DNA of 63,088 nucleotides from Oxalobacter formigenes (lineage in GTDB: Bacteria; Pseudomonadota; Gammaproteobacteria; Burkholderiales; Burkholderiaceae_D), in the NCBI GenBank assembly GCA_023667225.1, contig JAMPAN010000001.1, forward strand, positions 388,054-451,141. The letters are read 5' to 3'. The notes beneath the pieces were generated by a model that saw only the letters and a program-made list of their open reading frames with translations, did not search any database and had not been told where the DNA came from. Each line of letters begins with the position of its first letter. Within the stretch, counting starts at the first letter, position 1. The translations under genes were made by a program, and so were the position numbers. Below, piece by piece: positions 9,706-20,479 of the stretch.

Positions 9706-10563
9706 ATGAGCCTGTTTTCCTTTTTTCGCCGGAAAAAGCCTGAGGAAGCGGCAGGTTCCGGCTTGCAGGCCAGGACGGACAGCGTTGCGCAGGAGGGGGC
9801 TGTGCGTCAAAAGAATGCGCTTTCTCCGGAGGGAGAAGATCCGATTCTTCCTGAGAAAAAACGGGCGAGAAGACGCCTGGTCGGCGCTGTAACGATTACG
9901 CTTTCCGCTGTTATTGTGTTACCCATGATTTTTGAATCGGAGCCGCAGACGGTGTCACAGGATATTCTGATTGATATCCCGTCGCGTGATAAGCCGTCTC
10001 AGACAGTATCACGGGAACCGGTAAAGAAAAAAGCAGAGGAAAAAGCAGCGGTGCCTGATACGCTCAAAGAAGCAGCCAAACCGGGGGCACCGGTTCTTCC
10101 CGATAAAAATGAGACGCAGCCAAAACCGGCTGAAGTGCCTCCGGCCAAGAAGCCGGCGGCAGATGATAGCAGGGAGCAGCCCAGGCAGGCTGCCGCAAAA
10201 CCCGATCCGCGTACCGGGAAGCCTGAATCCAGGGAGCCTGCAAAACCGGAATCCAAAGCAGGAACAGCCAAGGCGGAGGATCCTATTGGCCAGATTATTG
10301 CCAAGCAGCAGGCTGCTTCCAAATCAGGCGAGCAGGCAAAGGCGGTAATTCAGGTGGCGGCAGTTTCCTCGCCGGACAAGGCGAAAGAATTGCAGGATAA
10401 GCTGAAAAAAGCAGGGTTGACTTCCTATACCCAGAAGGTGGCGCTCAAGGAAGGGGAGGAACGTATCCGGATACGGATTGGACCTTTGCACGGCGGGAAG
10501 GAAGTTAACCAGACCTGCGCCAAATTAAGCCAGTTAAAGCTGCCATGCACGCTGGTTAATTAA
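9706..10563 (+). CDS. dedD: SPOR-domain cell division protein (DedD-like)
   Basis: This 285 aa protein has a short cytoplasmic N-terminus (MSLFSFFRRKKPEE) and one transmembrane helix at about 57-76. A long Pro/Ala/Lys-rich periplasmic linker leads to a C-terminal SPOR domain at about 211-285 (VIQVAAVSSPDKAKELQDKLKKAG...). SPOR domains bind denuded septal peptidoglycan. With its position between folC and cvpA this fits DedD, a division protein. The start ATG 9706 is four bases after the folC stop. The symbol rests on synteny and architecture. Confidence 0.85.
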   Translation: MSLFSFFRRKKPEEAAGSGLQARTDSVAQEGAVRQKNALSPEGEDPILPEKKRARRRLVGAVTITLSAVIVLPMIFESEPQTVSQDILIDIPSRDKPSQTVSREPVKKKAEEKAAVPDTLKEAAKPGAPVLPDKNETQPKPAEVPPAKKPAADDSREQPRQAAAKPDPRTGKPESREPAKPESKAGTAKAEDPIGQIIAKQQAASKSGEQAKAVIQVAAVSSPDKAKELQDKLKKAGLTSYTQKVALKEGEERIRIRIGPLHGGKEVNQTCAKLSQLKLPCTLVN

Positions 10564-10579
10564 AAAGATCGGAAATGAT

Positions 10580-11068
10580 TTGACGGCTTTTGATTATATC
10601 CTGCTGTTTTTGCTGGGGTGTTCGGTTGTTATCGGAACTACTCGGGGATTTTTGCGGGAAGTTATCTCTCTGGCAGGCTGGGTTGTTGCCTTTATTGTTG
10701 CCAATATGTATGGCGTAAAGCTTGCGCCTATGTTGCCGGCTGTCTTGCCGGGAGCCACATTGCGCCTTATTGTGGCTTTTATTGTGTTGTTTATTGCCGC
10801 GCGGATTGCCATGATGCTGCTTGCCAAGGCGGTTGACGCACTGGTGAGTGCCGACGGCCTGTCCGGTTTGAACCGGCTTTTGGGATGTGTTTTTGGGCTG
10901 GCCAGAGGCCTCTTGATCAGTCTGGTTCTGGTTTTGTTGTGCGGCATGACGGCTGTTCCGCAGCAGCCTTTCTGGAAAAATGCGATGTTGAGTCCTTATG
11001 CGGAAGAGGCAGCCAGGATGGCGCTGCCTTTTTTGCCGGCAGGCATGGCAGAGAGTATTTCATACTGA
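10580..11068 (+). CDS. cvpA: CvpA family inner-membrane protein
   Basis: CvpA proteins are small polytopic membrane proteins named for colicin V production; they sit upstream of purF in many proteobacteria and are linked to envelope stress resistance. The 162 aa product has four likely hydrophobic helices and the conserved DYILLFLLGCSVVIGTTRGFLRE N-terminal region (seen here with a TTG start). TTG 10580 is preceded by GGAA at 10571-10574. The nearby ATG at 10575 is out of frame and stops at once. The gene is co-oriented with dedD and purF. Confidence 0.88.
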   Translation: MTAFDYILLFLLGCSVVIGTTRGFLREVISLAGWVVAFIVANMYGVKLAPMLPAVLPGATLRLIVAFIVLFIAARIAMMLLAKAVDALVSADGLSGLNRLLGCVFGLARGLLISLVLVLLCGMTAVPQQPFWKNAMLSPYAEEAARMALPFLPAGMAESISY

Positions 11069-11146
11069 AGCGGCAGGATTTTGAAGGAAGTGCGGTAATT
11101 GTCCTATTTTGATTTCAACAGTTGATCTTAAGCAAGGAGCCTCCTG

Positions 11147-12664
11147 ATGTGCGGCATAATTGGTATTGTTTCCCATTCCCCGGTCAATCAGCTGATTTAT
11201 GATGCGCTGTTGTTGCTGCAGCACCGCGGCCAGGATGCGGCCGGTATTGCGACTTCCGCGCATAACAAGTTTGCCATGTACAAGGCAAACGGCCTTGTCA
11301 GGGATGTTTTCCGTACCCGCAATATGCGGGCGCTGCCTGGTAATTCCGGGATTGGTCATGTGCGTTATCCTACGGCAGGATCGGCTTCCAATGAGGAGGA
11401 GGCGCAGCCTTTTTATGTGAATGCGCCTTTTGGCATGACGTTTGCCCATAATGGCAACCTGACCAATTGCGAGCAGCTCAAGATGGAGATGTTCAGGAAT
11501 GACCGCCGCCATATCAATACCAATTCGGATTCTGAGGTGCTGCTGAATGTGCTGGCGCACGCTATTGAGGATACGACAACGGGTTATTCGCTGGATCCTG
11601 ATGCGCTTTTTCGCGCGGTGGCTGTGCTGCACAAGCGGGCAAAGGGCGCTTATGCTGCGGTAGCCCATATTATTGATGCGGGAATTCTGGCTTTTCGTGA
11701 TCCGTATGGTATCCGGCCGCTTTGCCTGGGGTTTGCCGAATCGGAGAAGGGTATTGAATATATGGTGGCCAGCGAGTCTGTTGCGCTGGAGGGGCTGGGT
11801 TTTCGTTTTCTGAGGGATATCGAGCCGGGGGAGGCGGTGTTTATTGATAACGACGGCCATTTGTATCACAAGCAGTGTGCCGATAATCCCAGTCTGAATC
11901 CCTGTATTTTTGAATATGTTTATCTGGCGCGGCCGGATTCTCTTATGGATGGGGTTTCGGTTTATGCCTCCCGTCTCAAGATGGGGGAATATCTGGCCGA
12001 GAAGATCCGGCGGGAAGTGAAATCCGGCGAGATTGATGTGGTAATGCCGATTCCGGATTCTTCCCGGCCTGCCGCAATCCAGCTTGCCCTGAAGCTGGAT
12101 ATTGAATATCGCGAAGGCTTTATCAAGAACCGTTATATCGGGCGGACTTTTATTATGCCGGGACAGGCAACCCGCAAGCGTTCTGTCCGGCAGAAACTGA
12201 ATGCCATTGGTTCGGAGTTTAAGGGGAAAAGTATCCTTTTGGTGGATGATTCCATTGTGCGGGGCACGACCAGCAATGAGATTGTCCAGATGGCACGGGA
12301 TGCAGGCGCAACCCGCGTTATTTTTGCTTCGGCAGCTCCGCCGGTGAAATACCCGAATGTTTACGGCATTGATATGCCGACGCGCAAGGAACTGGTTGCC
12401 TATGGCAAGACAGACGAGGAGGTGTGTCGTGAAATGACGGCGGATGCCCTGATTTATCAGGATCTGGATGCTCTGAAACAATCCATTATGGATGTCAATC
12501 CGGCTATCCGGAATTTTGAAGCGTCCTGTTTTGACGGTAATTATATTACCGGTGATGTTACGCCTGCTTATCTGGACCGTCTTGAGATGGAACGGCTTTC
12601 CCGTCCCTCCGAGGTTGAAGAGGCCGGGCGTGCGCAGTTGCCGCTTTCGTTTGTCGCGCGCTGA
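11147..12664 (+). CDS. purF: Amidophosphoribosyltransferase
   Basis: PurF makes 5-phosphoribosylamine from PRPP and glutamine, the committing step of purine synthesis. The 505 aa product begins MCGIIGIV, so Cys2 becomes the N-terminal nucleophile of the class II glutamine amidotransferase domain. The PRPP-binding loop ILLVDDSIVRGTTS lies at about residues 363-376. An AAGGAG site lies before ATG 11147, within a small dyad AGGAGcCTCCT. The cvpA-purF-metZ order matches other Burkholderiales. Confidence 0.96.
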   Translation: MCGIIGIVSHSPVNQLIYDALLLLQHRGQDAAGIATSAHNKFAMYKANGLVRDVFRTRNMRALPGNSGIGHVRYPTAGSASNEEEAQPFYVNAPFGMTFAHNGNLTNCEQLKMEMFRNDRRHINTNSDSEVLLNVLAHAIEDTTTGYSLDPDALFRAVAVLHKRAKGAYAAVAHIIDAGILAFRDPYGIRPLCLGFAESEKGIEYMVASESVALEGLGFRFLRDIEPGEAVFIDNDGHLYHKQCADNPSLNPCIFEYVYLARPDSLMDGVSVYASRLKMGEYLAEKIRREVKSGEIDVVMPIPDSSRPAAIQLALKLDIEYREGFIKNRYIGRTFIMPGQATRKRSVRQKLNAIGSEFKGKSILLVDDSIVRGTTSNEIVQMARDAGATRVIFASAAPPVKYPNVYGIDMPTRKELVAYGKTDEEVCREMTADALIYQDLDALKQSIMDVNPAIRNFEASCFDGNYITGDVTPAYLDRLEMERLSRPSEVEEAGRAQLPLSFVAR

Positions 12665-12705
12665 TCAGGTGTTTATTTGATGAGCTGCTGTTGAAGGAGA
12701 TTTTT

Positions 12706-13950
12706 ATGGCTGTTGAAGAAAAAACGTATGGGTTTACGACATCTGTGCTGCACAGTGACCGCAGCAAGGCGATAGAGTATGGTTCGCTGCATCGTCCTAT
12801 CCATACTTCCGCTACTTTTTCCTACCCGAATGCAACCGGACTTGCTGCGGCTTTCCAGGGAAAATTGCCTGGCTATCGTTATGCACGCCAGGGTAATCCG
12901 ACGGTAAGCGCATTGGAGGACAAGATTAATCGCATGGAAGGCGGGGCTGCCACAGTCTGTTTTGCAAGCGGCATGGCGGCTATCGGTTCATTATTCCCGG
13001 CTTTTTTGAAGGCGGGCGACCATGTGGTGTCGTCTGTTTTTCTTTTCGGCAATACCCGGAACCAATGGAATATTATTACTGAGATGGGGGTGGAAGTCGA
13101 TTTTGTTGATGCGACAGCTGTTGAGAATGTGGAAAAGGCGCTGCGGCCCAATACGCGCCTTGTTTTTGTGGAAACGATTTCCAATCCCCGCACCCAGATT
13201 GCCGACCTGGAGAATATTGGCGCTTTGTGTCAGGAAAAAGGAATTTTGCTTGCGGTGGATAATACGATGACTTCGCCCTGGCTTTTCCGACCGAAGGATG
13301 TGGGCGCGGCTTTGTCTATCCATTCGCTGACAAAGTTTATCAGCGGGCATGGCCATGCTATGGGAGGGAGCGTGACGGATACCGGCGCGTATGACTGGGC
13401 GCGTTATCCCCATATTGCGGATAATCTCAGGAAGCTGCCGCCAGCCCAGCGCGGCATGGCGCAGCTCAGGGGAAAAGCACTGCGTGATTTTGGCGGTTGC
13501 CTGGGGCCGGAAAGCGCGCATCATATTTCTGTTGGCGCAGAGACGCTGGCTTTGCGCATGGAGCGCAGCTGCAAAAATGCCATGGCGCTGGCGCAGATGC
13601 TGGAAAAGGAGCCGGCGGTGAAAGCGGTTTATTATCCTGGTCTGCCGTCCCATCCGCAGCATGACAGGGCAAAGAAACTGTTTAAGGGGTTTGGCGGTAT
13701 GTTGAGTTTTGAAATTACTGAACAGCTTGATTTGTTTGCCTGCCTGGATCGTTTAAAACTCGGTGTTTTTGCCAGCAATCTGGGCGATACCCGCACGTTG
13801 ATTAATCCGGTGGCGCATACTATTTACCATGAGATGAGCGAAGCGGAAAAGGCAAAGCAGGGGATTGCTTCTTCGCTTGTCAGGGTTTCTGCCGGTATTG
13901 AGGATACGCAGGACTTGCTGGATGATTTCCGCCAGGCGCTGGCTGGCTGA
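12706..13950 (+). CDS. metZ: O-succinylhomoserine sulfhydrylase
   Basis: MetZ is a PLP enzyme of the Cys/Met metabolism family that makes homocysteine from O-succinylhomoserine and sulfide. The 414 aa product has the PLP lysine K210 in HSLTKFISGHG. The family motifs YARQGNPT and AVDNTMTSPWL are present. The start is ATG 12706 behind GAAGGAGA; a TTG at 12691 is less likely. The assignment to MetZ rather than cystathionine gamma-synthase relies mainly on the conserved purF-metZ neighbourhood. Substrate choice cannot be read from the sequence alone. Confidence 0.85.
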   Translation: MAVEEKTYGFTTSVLHSDRSKAIEYGSLHRPIHTSATFSYPNATGLAAAFQGKLPGYRYARQGNPTVSALEDKINRMEGGAATVCFASGMAAIGSLFPAFLKAGDHVVSSVFLFGNTRNQWNIITEMGVEVDFVDATAVENVEKALRPNTRLVFVETISNPRTQIADLENIGALCQEKGILLAVDNTMTSPWLFRPKDVGAALSIHSLTKFISGHGHAMGGSVTDTGAYDWARYPHIADNLRKLPPAQRGMAQLRGKALRDFGGCLGPESAHHISVGAETLALRMERSCKNAMALAQMLEKEPAVKAVYYPGLPSHPQHDRAKKLFKGFGGMLSFEITEQLDLFACLDRLKLGVFASNLGDTRTLINPVAHTIYHEMSEAEKAKQGIASSLVRVSAGIEDTQDLLDDFRQALAG

Positions 13951-13962
13951 GTTCGGGCAAGT

Positions 13963-14523
13963 ATGAACAAGGCTTTTGTCAGAGAAAGTGATGCGGATGA
14001 GGCAGAGGAGGGCGCAGGCACTCCGCCTCCTCTGCCGGCCGGTTTCAAGAATTATATTACGCCAGCCGGGCTGAAAGCGCTCAAGGATGAGTTGCTTCAC
14101 CTGATTGACAGGGAGCGGCCTGAAGTGGTCAAGGTGGTTTCCTGGGCGGCGTCCAATGGGGACCGTTCCGAGAACGGGGACTATATTTACGGCAAGCGCC
14201 GTTTAAGGGAGATTGACCGCCGTATCCGCTTTCTTATCAAGCGGATTGAATCCGCAGAAGAGTTTGATCCCAGTGTGCATTACGGCAACGACCAGATTTT
14301 TTTTGGCGCAACGGTGACTTATGAACGGGAAAACGGCGAAGAAAATACGGTAACGATTGTGGGGGTGGATGAAATTGATCCCCTGCATGGCAAGATAAGC
14401 TGGATTTCCCCGGTGGCGCGGATTCTGACCAAGGCGCGGGAAGGGGATACGGTGATGCTGAATACGCCTGCCGGCATGGAGGAGCTGCTCGTTTTGTCTG
14501 TTTCTTATCCCAAGCCGGCCTGA
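13963..14523 (+). CDS. greB: Transcript cleavage factor GreB
   Basis: Gre factors enter the RNA polymerase secondary channel and stimulate cleavage of backtracked RNA. The 186 aa protein has a 25-residue acidic/proline extension, then the coiled-coil domain (ITPAGLKALKDELLHL) with the tip acids in NGDRSENGDYIYGKRRLREIDRR (residues about 67-89). The FKBP-like domain FFGATVTYERENGEENTVTIVG follows. The ENGDYIYGKRRLREID form is typical of GreB rather than GreA. It starts 12 bases after the metZ stop. Confidence 0.88.
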   Translation: MNKAFVRESDADEAEEGAGTPPPLPAGFKNYITPAGLKALKDELLHLIDRERPEVVKVVSWAASNGDRSENGDYIYGKRRLREIDRRIRFLIKRIESAEEFDPSVHYGNDQIFFGATVTYERENGEENTVTIVGVDEIDPLHGKISWISPVARILTKAREGDTVMLNTPAGMEELLVLSVSYPKPA

Positions 14524-14609
14524 TTTGCCGGAAGCCATGTTTTTCCCTTTATGGCGGGGAGGGTATTTTCTTTTTACCGATGCCGTCCTGATGCGTTAGT
14601 GCCCTGAAT

Positions 14610-16778
14610 ATGAGCCAGCCCAGAAAAATTTTCTCTTATTTTTCCCATGATGCTGAAAAGGCAGGAAAAGCGGCTCCTTTTCTTCCCATGAGCCGGGAAG
14701 AGATGGATGCGCTTGGCTGGGATGCCTGCGATGTGATTCTGGTGACGGGGGACGCTTATGTGGACCATCCCAGTTTTGGGATGGCGATAGTCGGCCGTTT
14801 TCTGGAGGCGCAGGGGTTTCGGGTGGGGATTATCAGCCAGCCTGACTGGCATTCTGCCGCTGCCTTTAGGGCGCTGGGCCGCCCGAGACTGTATTTTGGC
14901 ATTACTTCGGGCAATATGGATTCCATGGTCAACCGTTATACGGCTGATAAGAAAATCCGTTCGGAAGATGCTTATACGCCTGGCGGCGAGGCTGGCCACA
15001 GGCCGGATCGCGCGGTGCTGGTGTATGCCCAGCGCGCCAGGGAGGCTTATCCCGGTGTGGCAGTTATGATTGGCTCGATTGAGGCGAGCCTGCGCCGGAC
15101 AGCGCATTATGATTACTGGTCTGACAGTGTCAGGCGTTCGATTTTGCCGGATTCCAAGGCTGATATTCTGATTTACGGTAATGCGGAACGGGCTTTGGCC
15201 GAGATGACACATCGCATGGCTGCCGGAGAAAAGATTGGGGATATCCGGGATTTGCGGGGAACGGCTTTTATGGTCCCGCGCGGCTGGAAACCGGATGGCA
15301 GCTGGCAGGAGATTGATTCCACCGATGTTGACAGGCCGGGACGGGTGGAGCGGCATGCCAATCCTTATGAGCCTGCCTGCGCTGTTTCGTGCCGCACGGC
15401 TGGGGAAAGAACGGAAAGGCCGCTTGACAAGGCAGGCAAGATAGCCGCCAGGCTGGAGGAGGCTGCACGCACGGTTGTGCGCCTGCCCTCTTTTGAGTCG
15501 GTGAAGGATGATCCGGTGCTTTATGCCCATGCTGCCAGGGTGCTGCATCTTGAATCCAATCCGGGCAATGCCCGTGCGCTGGTGCAGGCCCATGCTGACA
15601 GGGATGTCTGGCTGAATCCGCCGCCTGTTCCGCTGGCAATGGATGAGATGGACTGGGTTTATGAGCTGCCTTATGCGCGCGCTCCCCATCCGGCTTATGC
15701 GGGCAAGCGGATTCCGGCATGGGAGATGATCCGTTTTTCGGTCAGTATTATGCGGGGCTGTTTCGGCGGGTGTGCTTTCTGCTCCATTACGGCGCATGAA
15801 GGCCGGATTATCCAGAGCCGTTCGGAACCTTCTGTTTTGCGGGAGATTGAGGCAGTACGGGACAAAACGGAGGGGTTTACCGGCATTATTTCCGATTTGG
15901 GCGGGCCGAGCGCCAATATGTACCGGATGAATTGCAGAAACGAGAATGCGAGGCAGCTTTGCCGCCGCCTGTCGTGTGTGTATCCTTCTATTTGTGTGAA
16001 TCTGGATACGGATCACAGCAAGCTGATTGCGCTTTACCGCAAGGCGAGGGCGCTGCAGGGTATCAAAAAGGTGTTGATTGGTTCCGGCTTGCGTTATGAT
16101 TTGGCTGTCCGCTCTCCAGAGTATATCCGCGAGCTGGCGACGCACCATGTGGGCGGCCTGCTGAAGATTGCGCCAGAGCATACTGAAAAAAGGGTGCTTT
16201 CCCTGATGATGAAGCCTGGCATGGATACCTATGAGGCGTTTAAGCGGATGTTCGAGCAGTATTCAAAAGAGGCGGGGAAGGTGCAATATCTGGTGCCTTA
16301 TTTTATTGCTGCCCATCCCGGCTCAACGGATGAGGATATGCTGCGCCTGGCTTTATGGCTCAAGAAGAACCGCTTCAGGCCGGATCAGGTGCAGACGTTT
16401 ATGCCAACGCCGCTGTCGCTTTCTACGGCGATGTATCACAGCGGAAAGAATCCGCTGTTGAAGGTGACGCGGGAATCGGAGACGGTAGAGACGGTTCGCA
16501 AGGGGCGGGAGCGTCGTTTGCACAAGGCTTTTTTACGTTATCACGATCCGGAAAACTGGCAGATATTAAGGGAGTGGCTGCGCCGTCACGGGCGGTCTGA
16601 CCTGATTGGCAATGGGCCGCACCATCTGGTGCCTGCCTGGAAATCGGCGCCTGTCAGGATGGGACAGGGACAATACCTGTCCGGAAAACTGCCTGCCAAA
16701 ACCCGGCGGACGGCAGGCAATGCTGCGCCAGGCAGGCGTGCCGGCAAGGGCGGTCCGGCACGTTCGGGAAGAAAATAA
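14610..16778 (+). CDS. ygiQ: YgiQ family radical SAM protein
   Basis: This 722 aa protein belongs to the YgiQ (UPF0313) family of radical SAM enzymes whose substrate is not established. It has an N-terminal B12-binding-like region and the 4Fe-4S motif CFGGCAFC with Cys384, Cys388 and Cys391. A C-terminal HHLVPAW...[15 protein letters not shown] basic tail follows. The motif [16 protein letters not shown] near residue 92 is a family signature. It stands alone between greB and lepA; a 197-base gap precedes lepA. Confidence 0.9.
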   Translation: MSQPRKIFSYFSHDAEKAGKAAPFLPMSREEMDALGWDACDVILVTGDAYVDHPSFGMAIVGRFLEAQGFRVGIISQPDWHSAAAFRALGRPRLYFGITSGNMDSMVNRYTADKKIRSEDAYTPGGEAGHRPDRAVLVYAQRAREAYPGVAVMIGSIEASLRRTAHYDYWSDSVRRSILPDSKADILIYGNAERALAEMTHRMAAGEKIGDIRDLRGTAFMVPRGWKPDGSWQEIDSTDVDRPGRVERHANPYEPACAVSCRTAGERTERPLDKAGKIAARLEEAARTVVRLPSFESVKDDPVLYAHAARVLHLESNPGNARALVQAHADRDVWLNPPPVPLAMDEMDWVYELPYARAPHPAYAGKRIPAWEMIRFSVSIMRGCFGGCAFCSITAHEGRIIQSRSEPSVLREIEAVRDKTEGFTGIISDLGGPSANMYRMNCRNENARQLCRRLSCVYPSICVNLDTDHSKLIALYRKARALQGIKKVLIGSGLRYDLAVRSPEYIRELATHHVGGLLKIAPEHTEKRVLSLMMKPGMDTYEAFKRMFEQYSKEAGKVQYLVPYFIAAHPGSTDEDMLRLALWLKKNRFRPDQVQTFMPTPLSLSTAMYHSGKNPLLKVTRESETVETVRKGRERRLHKAFLRYHDPENWQILREWLRRHGRSDLIGNGPHHLVPAWKSAPVRMGQGQYLSGKLPAKTRRTAGNAAPGRRAGKGGPARSGRK

Positions 16779-16975
16779 CGGGACAGGGCGTCTTTTTTGC
16801 ATTATTATGAATCCAGAACAAAGGCAGGGGCCGGGAGCGCTGAAAGAATACAAAGTGCCCTGTTTACGGGATGAAATCCGGTAAAATGCAAGGGACGCGT
16901 CCACAATAAAAAGAAAAGGAAAACGGATTCTTCCCCAGGAGGGAGAGGGGTCCCTTGTTGTATTTCGGGAAATCA

Positions 16976-18769
16976 ATGAACCATATCCGTAATTTTTCCA
17001 TTATTGCTCATATTGATCACGGTAAATCCACACTGGCAGACCGTATTATCCAGTGCTGCGGAGGGCTTTCTGAACGGGAGATGGAAGATCAGGTGCTGGA
17101 TTCCATGGATCTGGAGCGTGAGCGGGGTATTACGATCAAGGCGCAAACGGCGGCTTTATCCTATACGGCAAAGGACGGGAAGGTTTATAACCTGAACCTG
17201 ATTGATACGCCGGGGCATGTTGATTTCAGTTATGAGGTGAGCCGTTCGCTTTCTGCCTGCGAAGGCGCGCTTTTGGTTGTTGATGCTTCGCAGGGGGTGG
17301 AGGCGCAGACGGTAGCCAATTGCTATACGGCGCTGGATCTGGGGGTGGAGGTGCTGCCGGTTCTGAACAAGATTGACCTGCCTTCGGCTGATCCGGACAA
17401 TGCGAAAGCCGAAATTGAGGATGTGATCGGCCTGGATGCCTCGGATGCTGTTTTGTGCTCTGCCAAGACCGGGCAGGGGATTGAGGATATTCTGGAGGAG
17501 CTGATTGCGAGGACGCCGCCTCCCGAAGGCGATCCTGATGCCCCGTTGCAGGCGCTGATTATTGATTCCTGGTTTGATAATTATGTGGGTGTGGTGATGC
17601 TGGTGCGGATCAAGAATGGCGTGGTCCGCCCCAAAGACCGTATCCAGCTGATGGCGACCGGCACACAGTATCAGGTGGAAAGCGTCGGGGTGTTTTCGCC
17701 GCGTTCCCAGCCCAAAGAGTATTTGTCGGCCGGGCAGGTCGGTTTTGTTATTGCCGGTATCAAGGAGTTGAAATCCGCACAGGTGGGCGATACAGTTACG
17801 CTGGCGTTGCGGCCGGCGGAGAGTCCGCTACCTGGTTTCAAGGAGGTGCAGCCCCAGGTGTTTGCCGGGTTGTTTCCGGTGGAATCGAATCAGTATGATG
17901 CCTTGCGCGATTCGCTGGAGAAGCTGAAGCTCAATGATGCTTCGCTTAAGTATGAGCCGGAAGTATCCCAGGCGCTGGGGTTTGGTTTCCGGTGCGGCTT
18001 TCTTGGGCTGCTGCATATGGAAATTGTGCAGGAAAGGCTGGAGCGTGAGTTCGGCATGGATCTCATTACGACTGCCCCGACGGTGGTTTATGAGGTGTTG
18101 CTGAAGAACGGGTCGCTGATCCAGGTGGACAATCCCTCCAAGATGCCGGATCCGGGGACAATTGAGGAAATCCGCGAGCCGGTGGTGACGGTGCATCTTT
18201 ATATGCCGCAGGAGTATGTCGGCCCCATTATGACATTGTGCAACCAGAAACGCGGTATCCAGATGGATATGCATTATCACGGCAAGCAGGTCAGGCTGGC
18301 TTACGAGATGCCGATGGCCGAGATTGTGCTGGATTTTTTTGACCGGATGAAATCGCTCTCGCGCGGGTATGCTTCGATGGAGTATGAGTTCAAGGAATAC
18401 CGTCCGTCCGATGTGGTGAAGGTGGATATGCTGATTAACGGGGAAAGGGTGGATGCGCTGGCTATTATTGTGCATCGTTCCAGTGCCCAGTCCCGCGGCC
18501 GGGCTGTGGCGGAGAAGATGCGCCAGCTGATTCCGCGCCAGATGTTTGATGTGGCTATTCAGGCGGCGATTGGTTCGACTATTATTTCCCGTGAGAATAT
18601 CAAGGCGTTGAGGAAAAATGTGCTGGCAAAATGTTATGGCGGCGATATTACCCGGAAACGCAAGCTGCTGGAGAAGCAGAAGGCGGGCAAGAAACGGATG
18701 AAACAGGTTGGCTCGGTGGAAGTGCCGCAAGAGGCATTTCTTGCTATTTTACAAGTGGATGAGAAATGA
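16976..18769 (+). CDS. lepA: Translation elongation factor 4 (LepA)
   Basis: LepA is a ribosome-bound translational GTPase related to EF-G that acts in initiation and stalled translocation. The 597 aa product has the G1 motif [10 protein letters not shown]2 RGITI, G3 DTPGH and G4 NKID. The LepA-specific C-terminal domain ends in a Lys-rich region ([19 protein letters not shown]). ATG 16976 ([14 protein letters not shown]) is the family start; a TTG at 16955 only extends it by seven residues. The stop overlaps the lepB start. Confidence 0.96.
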   Translation: MNHIRNFSIIAHIDHGKSTLADRIIQCCGGLSEREMEDQVLDSMDLERERGITIKAQTAALSYTAKDGKVYNLNLIDTPGHVDFSYEVSRSLSACEGALLVVDASQGVEAQTVANCYTALDLGVEVLPVLNKIDLPSADPDNAKAEIEDVIGLDASDAVLCSAKTGQGIEDILEELIARTPPPEGDPDAPLQALIIDSWFDNYVGVVMLVRIKNGVVRPKDRIQLMATGTQYQVESVGVFSPRSQPKEYLSAGQVGFVIAGIKELKSAQVGDTVTLALRPAESPLPGFKEVQPQVFAGLFPVESNQYDALRDSLEKLKLNDASLKYEPEVSQALGFGFRCGFLGLLHMEIVQERLEREFGMDLITTAPTVVYEVLLKNGSLIQVDNPSKMPDPGTIEEIREPVVTVHLYMPQEYVGPIMTLCNQKRGIQMDMHYHGKQVRLAYEMPMAEIVLDFFDRMKSLSRGYASMEYEFKEYRPSDVVKVDMLINGERVDALAIIVHRSSAQSRGRAVAEKMRQLIPRQMFDVAIQAAIGSTIISRENIKALRKNVLAKCYGGDITRKRKLLEKQKAGKKRMKQVGSVEVPQEAFLAILQVDEK

Positions 18770-19677
18770 GTTTTCATTCCATTCTCAGCAATTTCGCGCT
18801 GATTCTTTTTGTTTTGATGGTGGCAACAGGCATCATCTGGTTTCTGGATGTGTTGTATCTGTCAAAAAAACGCCGTCTGGCGGCGGATGCCGCGCTTGCC
18901 GCGTGGGATGCAAAGCGGGAGAAACTGCGTTCGGAAGGCGTTGTGCCGGATGAAAACGGGCGTGAGGCACTCAGGGAAAGATTGATCAAGCGGCCTGTCT
19001 GGATTGAATATTCCGGCAGTTTTTTTCCGGTGATTGCGGCGGTTTTCTTTTTGCGTTCTTTTTTATATGAGCCTTTCAAGATTCCTTCCAGTTCGATGCT
19101 GCCTACGCTGGAAGCCGGCGATCTGATTTTGGTGAATAAATATACGTATGGCATACGCCTGCCGGTTATCAATAAAAAGGTGTTCAGTTTTAATGACCCG
19201 CAGCGCGGCGATATGGTGGTGTTCAAGTATCCAAAGGACCCTTCTCTTGACTATATCAAGCGCGTTGTTGGCATTGGCGGCGACAGGGTGGTGTACAAAA
19301 ATAAGAAACTGACGGTCAACGGCAAGGAAGCAAAGTACCAGCCGCTGCCGGATTATCTTGATCAGGAACGGCTGAGTTATGCGCGGCAGTTTTTGGAAAC
19401 GCTTGCTCCGATAGAGCACCGGATACTCAATGATGACAATGTGCCGCCGTATGTGCTTAATCCGGATTCGTTCCCGTACCGCGACCTGTGTTCCTACAAT
19501 GCCGAGGGGTTTGCCTGTATGGTGCCTAAGGGATACTATTTTATGATGGGGGATAACCGGGATAACAGCCTGGACAGCCGTTACTGGGGGTTTGTTCCGG
19601 ACGAGTATATTGTAGGCAAGGCCTTTTTTGTCTGGATGAATCTGGGCGATATGAGGCGGATCGGGAGTGTTCGCTAG
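18766..19677 (+). CDS. lepB: Signal peptidase I
   Basis: LepB removes signal peptides from exported preproteins at the outer face of the inner membrane. The 303 aa product has two transmembrane helices (about 9-32 and 84-99). The catalytic Ser110 lies in IPSSSMLPT and the general base Lys165 in YIKRVVG. Box motifs [14 protein letters not shown] follow. The start overlaps lepA (ATGA), so the two are probably translationally coupled. The lepA-lepB-rnc-era order is conserved in proteobacteria. Confidence 0.96.
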   Translation: MSFHSILSNFALILFVLMVATGIIWFLDVLYLSKKRRLAADAALAAWDAKREKLRSEGVVPDENGREALRERLIKRPVWIEYSGSFFPVIAAVFFLRSFLYEPFKIPSSSMLPTLEAGDLILVNKYTYGIRLPVINKKVFSFNDPQRGDMVVFKYPKDPSLDYIKRVVGIGGDRVVYKNKKLTVNGKEAKYQPLPDYLDQERLSYARQFLETLAPIEHRILNDDNVPPYVLNPDSFPYRDLCSYNAEGFACMVPKGYYFMMGDNRDNSLDSRYWGFVPDEYIVGKAFFVWMNLGDMRRIGSVR

Positions 19678-19717
19678 GAGGTTTTTTTCCCGCTTCTGGC
19701 AGCGGGACAGACCGTTT

Positions 19718-20479
19718 ATGGAAAAACTGACTTTATTGCAGGAGCGGCTGGGGTATGTGTTTGGGGATGAAACGCTCCTGAAAACAGCGTTGACGCATCG
19801 CAGTTATAGCAGCAGGCATAACGAGCGGCTGGAGTTTTTGGGAGACGCCGTTCTGGATTGTGTGATTGCCCTCTTGCTTTACGAGCGGTATGCGGATCTG
19901 GACGAAGGGGTTTTGTCCCGGATGCGTTCCAGTCTGGTCAGGCAGGAGGCGCTTTTTGATGTGGCGCAAAAAATAGCGGTTTCTTCTTTTCTGCGGATGG
20001 GTGAGGGAGAGCTGAAGGCAGGCGGTTTTAACCGTCCTTCCATTCTGGCAGACGCTATGGAAGCCCTTTTTGGCGCAATTTTTCTGGAGGCCGGTTTCCC
20101 GACGGTGCAGGAGGTGATTCGCCGGCTTTTCCTGCCGTTTCTGGATCGGATTGACCCGCAGACTTTCGGCAAGGATGCCAAGACGCAATTGCAGGAATAT
20201 TTGCAGGGCAGCCACATGGCGCTGCCCGAATATCATGTGATTGCCACGCATGGCGCAGCGCATAATCAGGCGTTTGATGTGGAATGCCTGGTGCCCAGGC
20301 TGGATATTCGCGTATGCGGTTCCGGGAGCAGCCGGCGGGGCGCGGAACAGGAAGCGGCCAAACAGGCGCTGGAATTGATAAAATTGAAAACACATGCCAA
20401 AGCGGCTGTTTCCGGAAGCAGGAAACGCAAGGGACGCGCAGGCGCTGCGGCGATACAGGGGAGCGAAACCGGCAAATGA
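19718..20479 (+). CDS. rnc: Ribonuclease III
   Basis: RNase III cleaves double-stranded RNA, for example in rRNA precursors and regulatory duplexes. The 253 aa product has the signature [13 protein letters not shown] with metal ligands Glu39 and Asp43. The second acidic motif [16 protein letters not shown] follows, then a C-terminal dsRNA-binding domain from about residue 155 and a basic tail. The frame is open back to 19667, but ATG 19718 ([13 protein letters not shown]) fits the family. The stop overlaps the era start. Confidence 0.95.
   Translation: MEKLTLLQERLGYVFGDETLLKTALTHRSYSSRHNERLEFLGDAVLDCVIALLLYERYADLDEGVLSRMRSSLVRQEALFDVAQKIAVSSFLRMGEGELKAGGFNRPSILADAMEALFGAIFLEAGFPTVQEVIRRLFLPFLDRIDPQTFGKDAKTQLQEYLQGSHMALPEYHVIATHGAAHNQAFDVECLVPRLDIRVCGSGSSRRGAEQEAAKQALELIKLKTHAKAAVSGSRKRKGRAGAAAIQGSETGK

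Noticed and set aside
14574-16181. 535-codon minus-strand frame inside ygiQ
   Set aside because: It is an antisense shadow with Arg/His/Ile-rich composition; the plus strand encodes a clear radical SAM protein.
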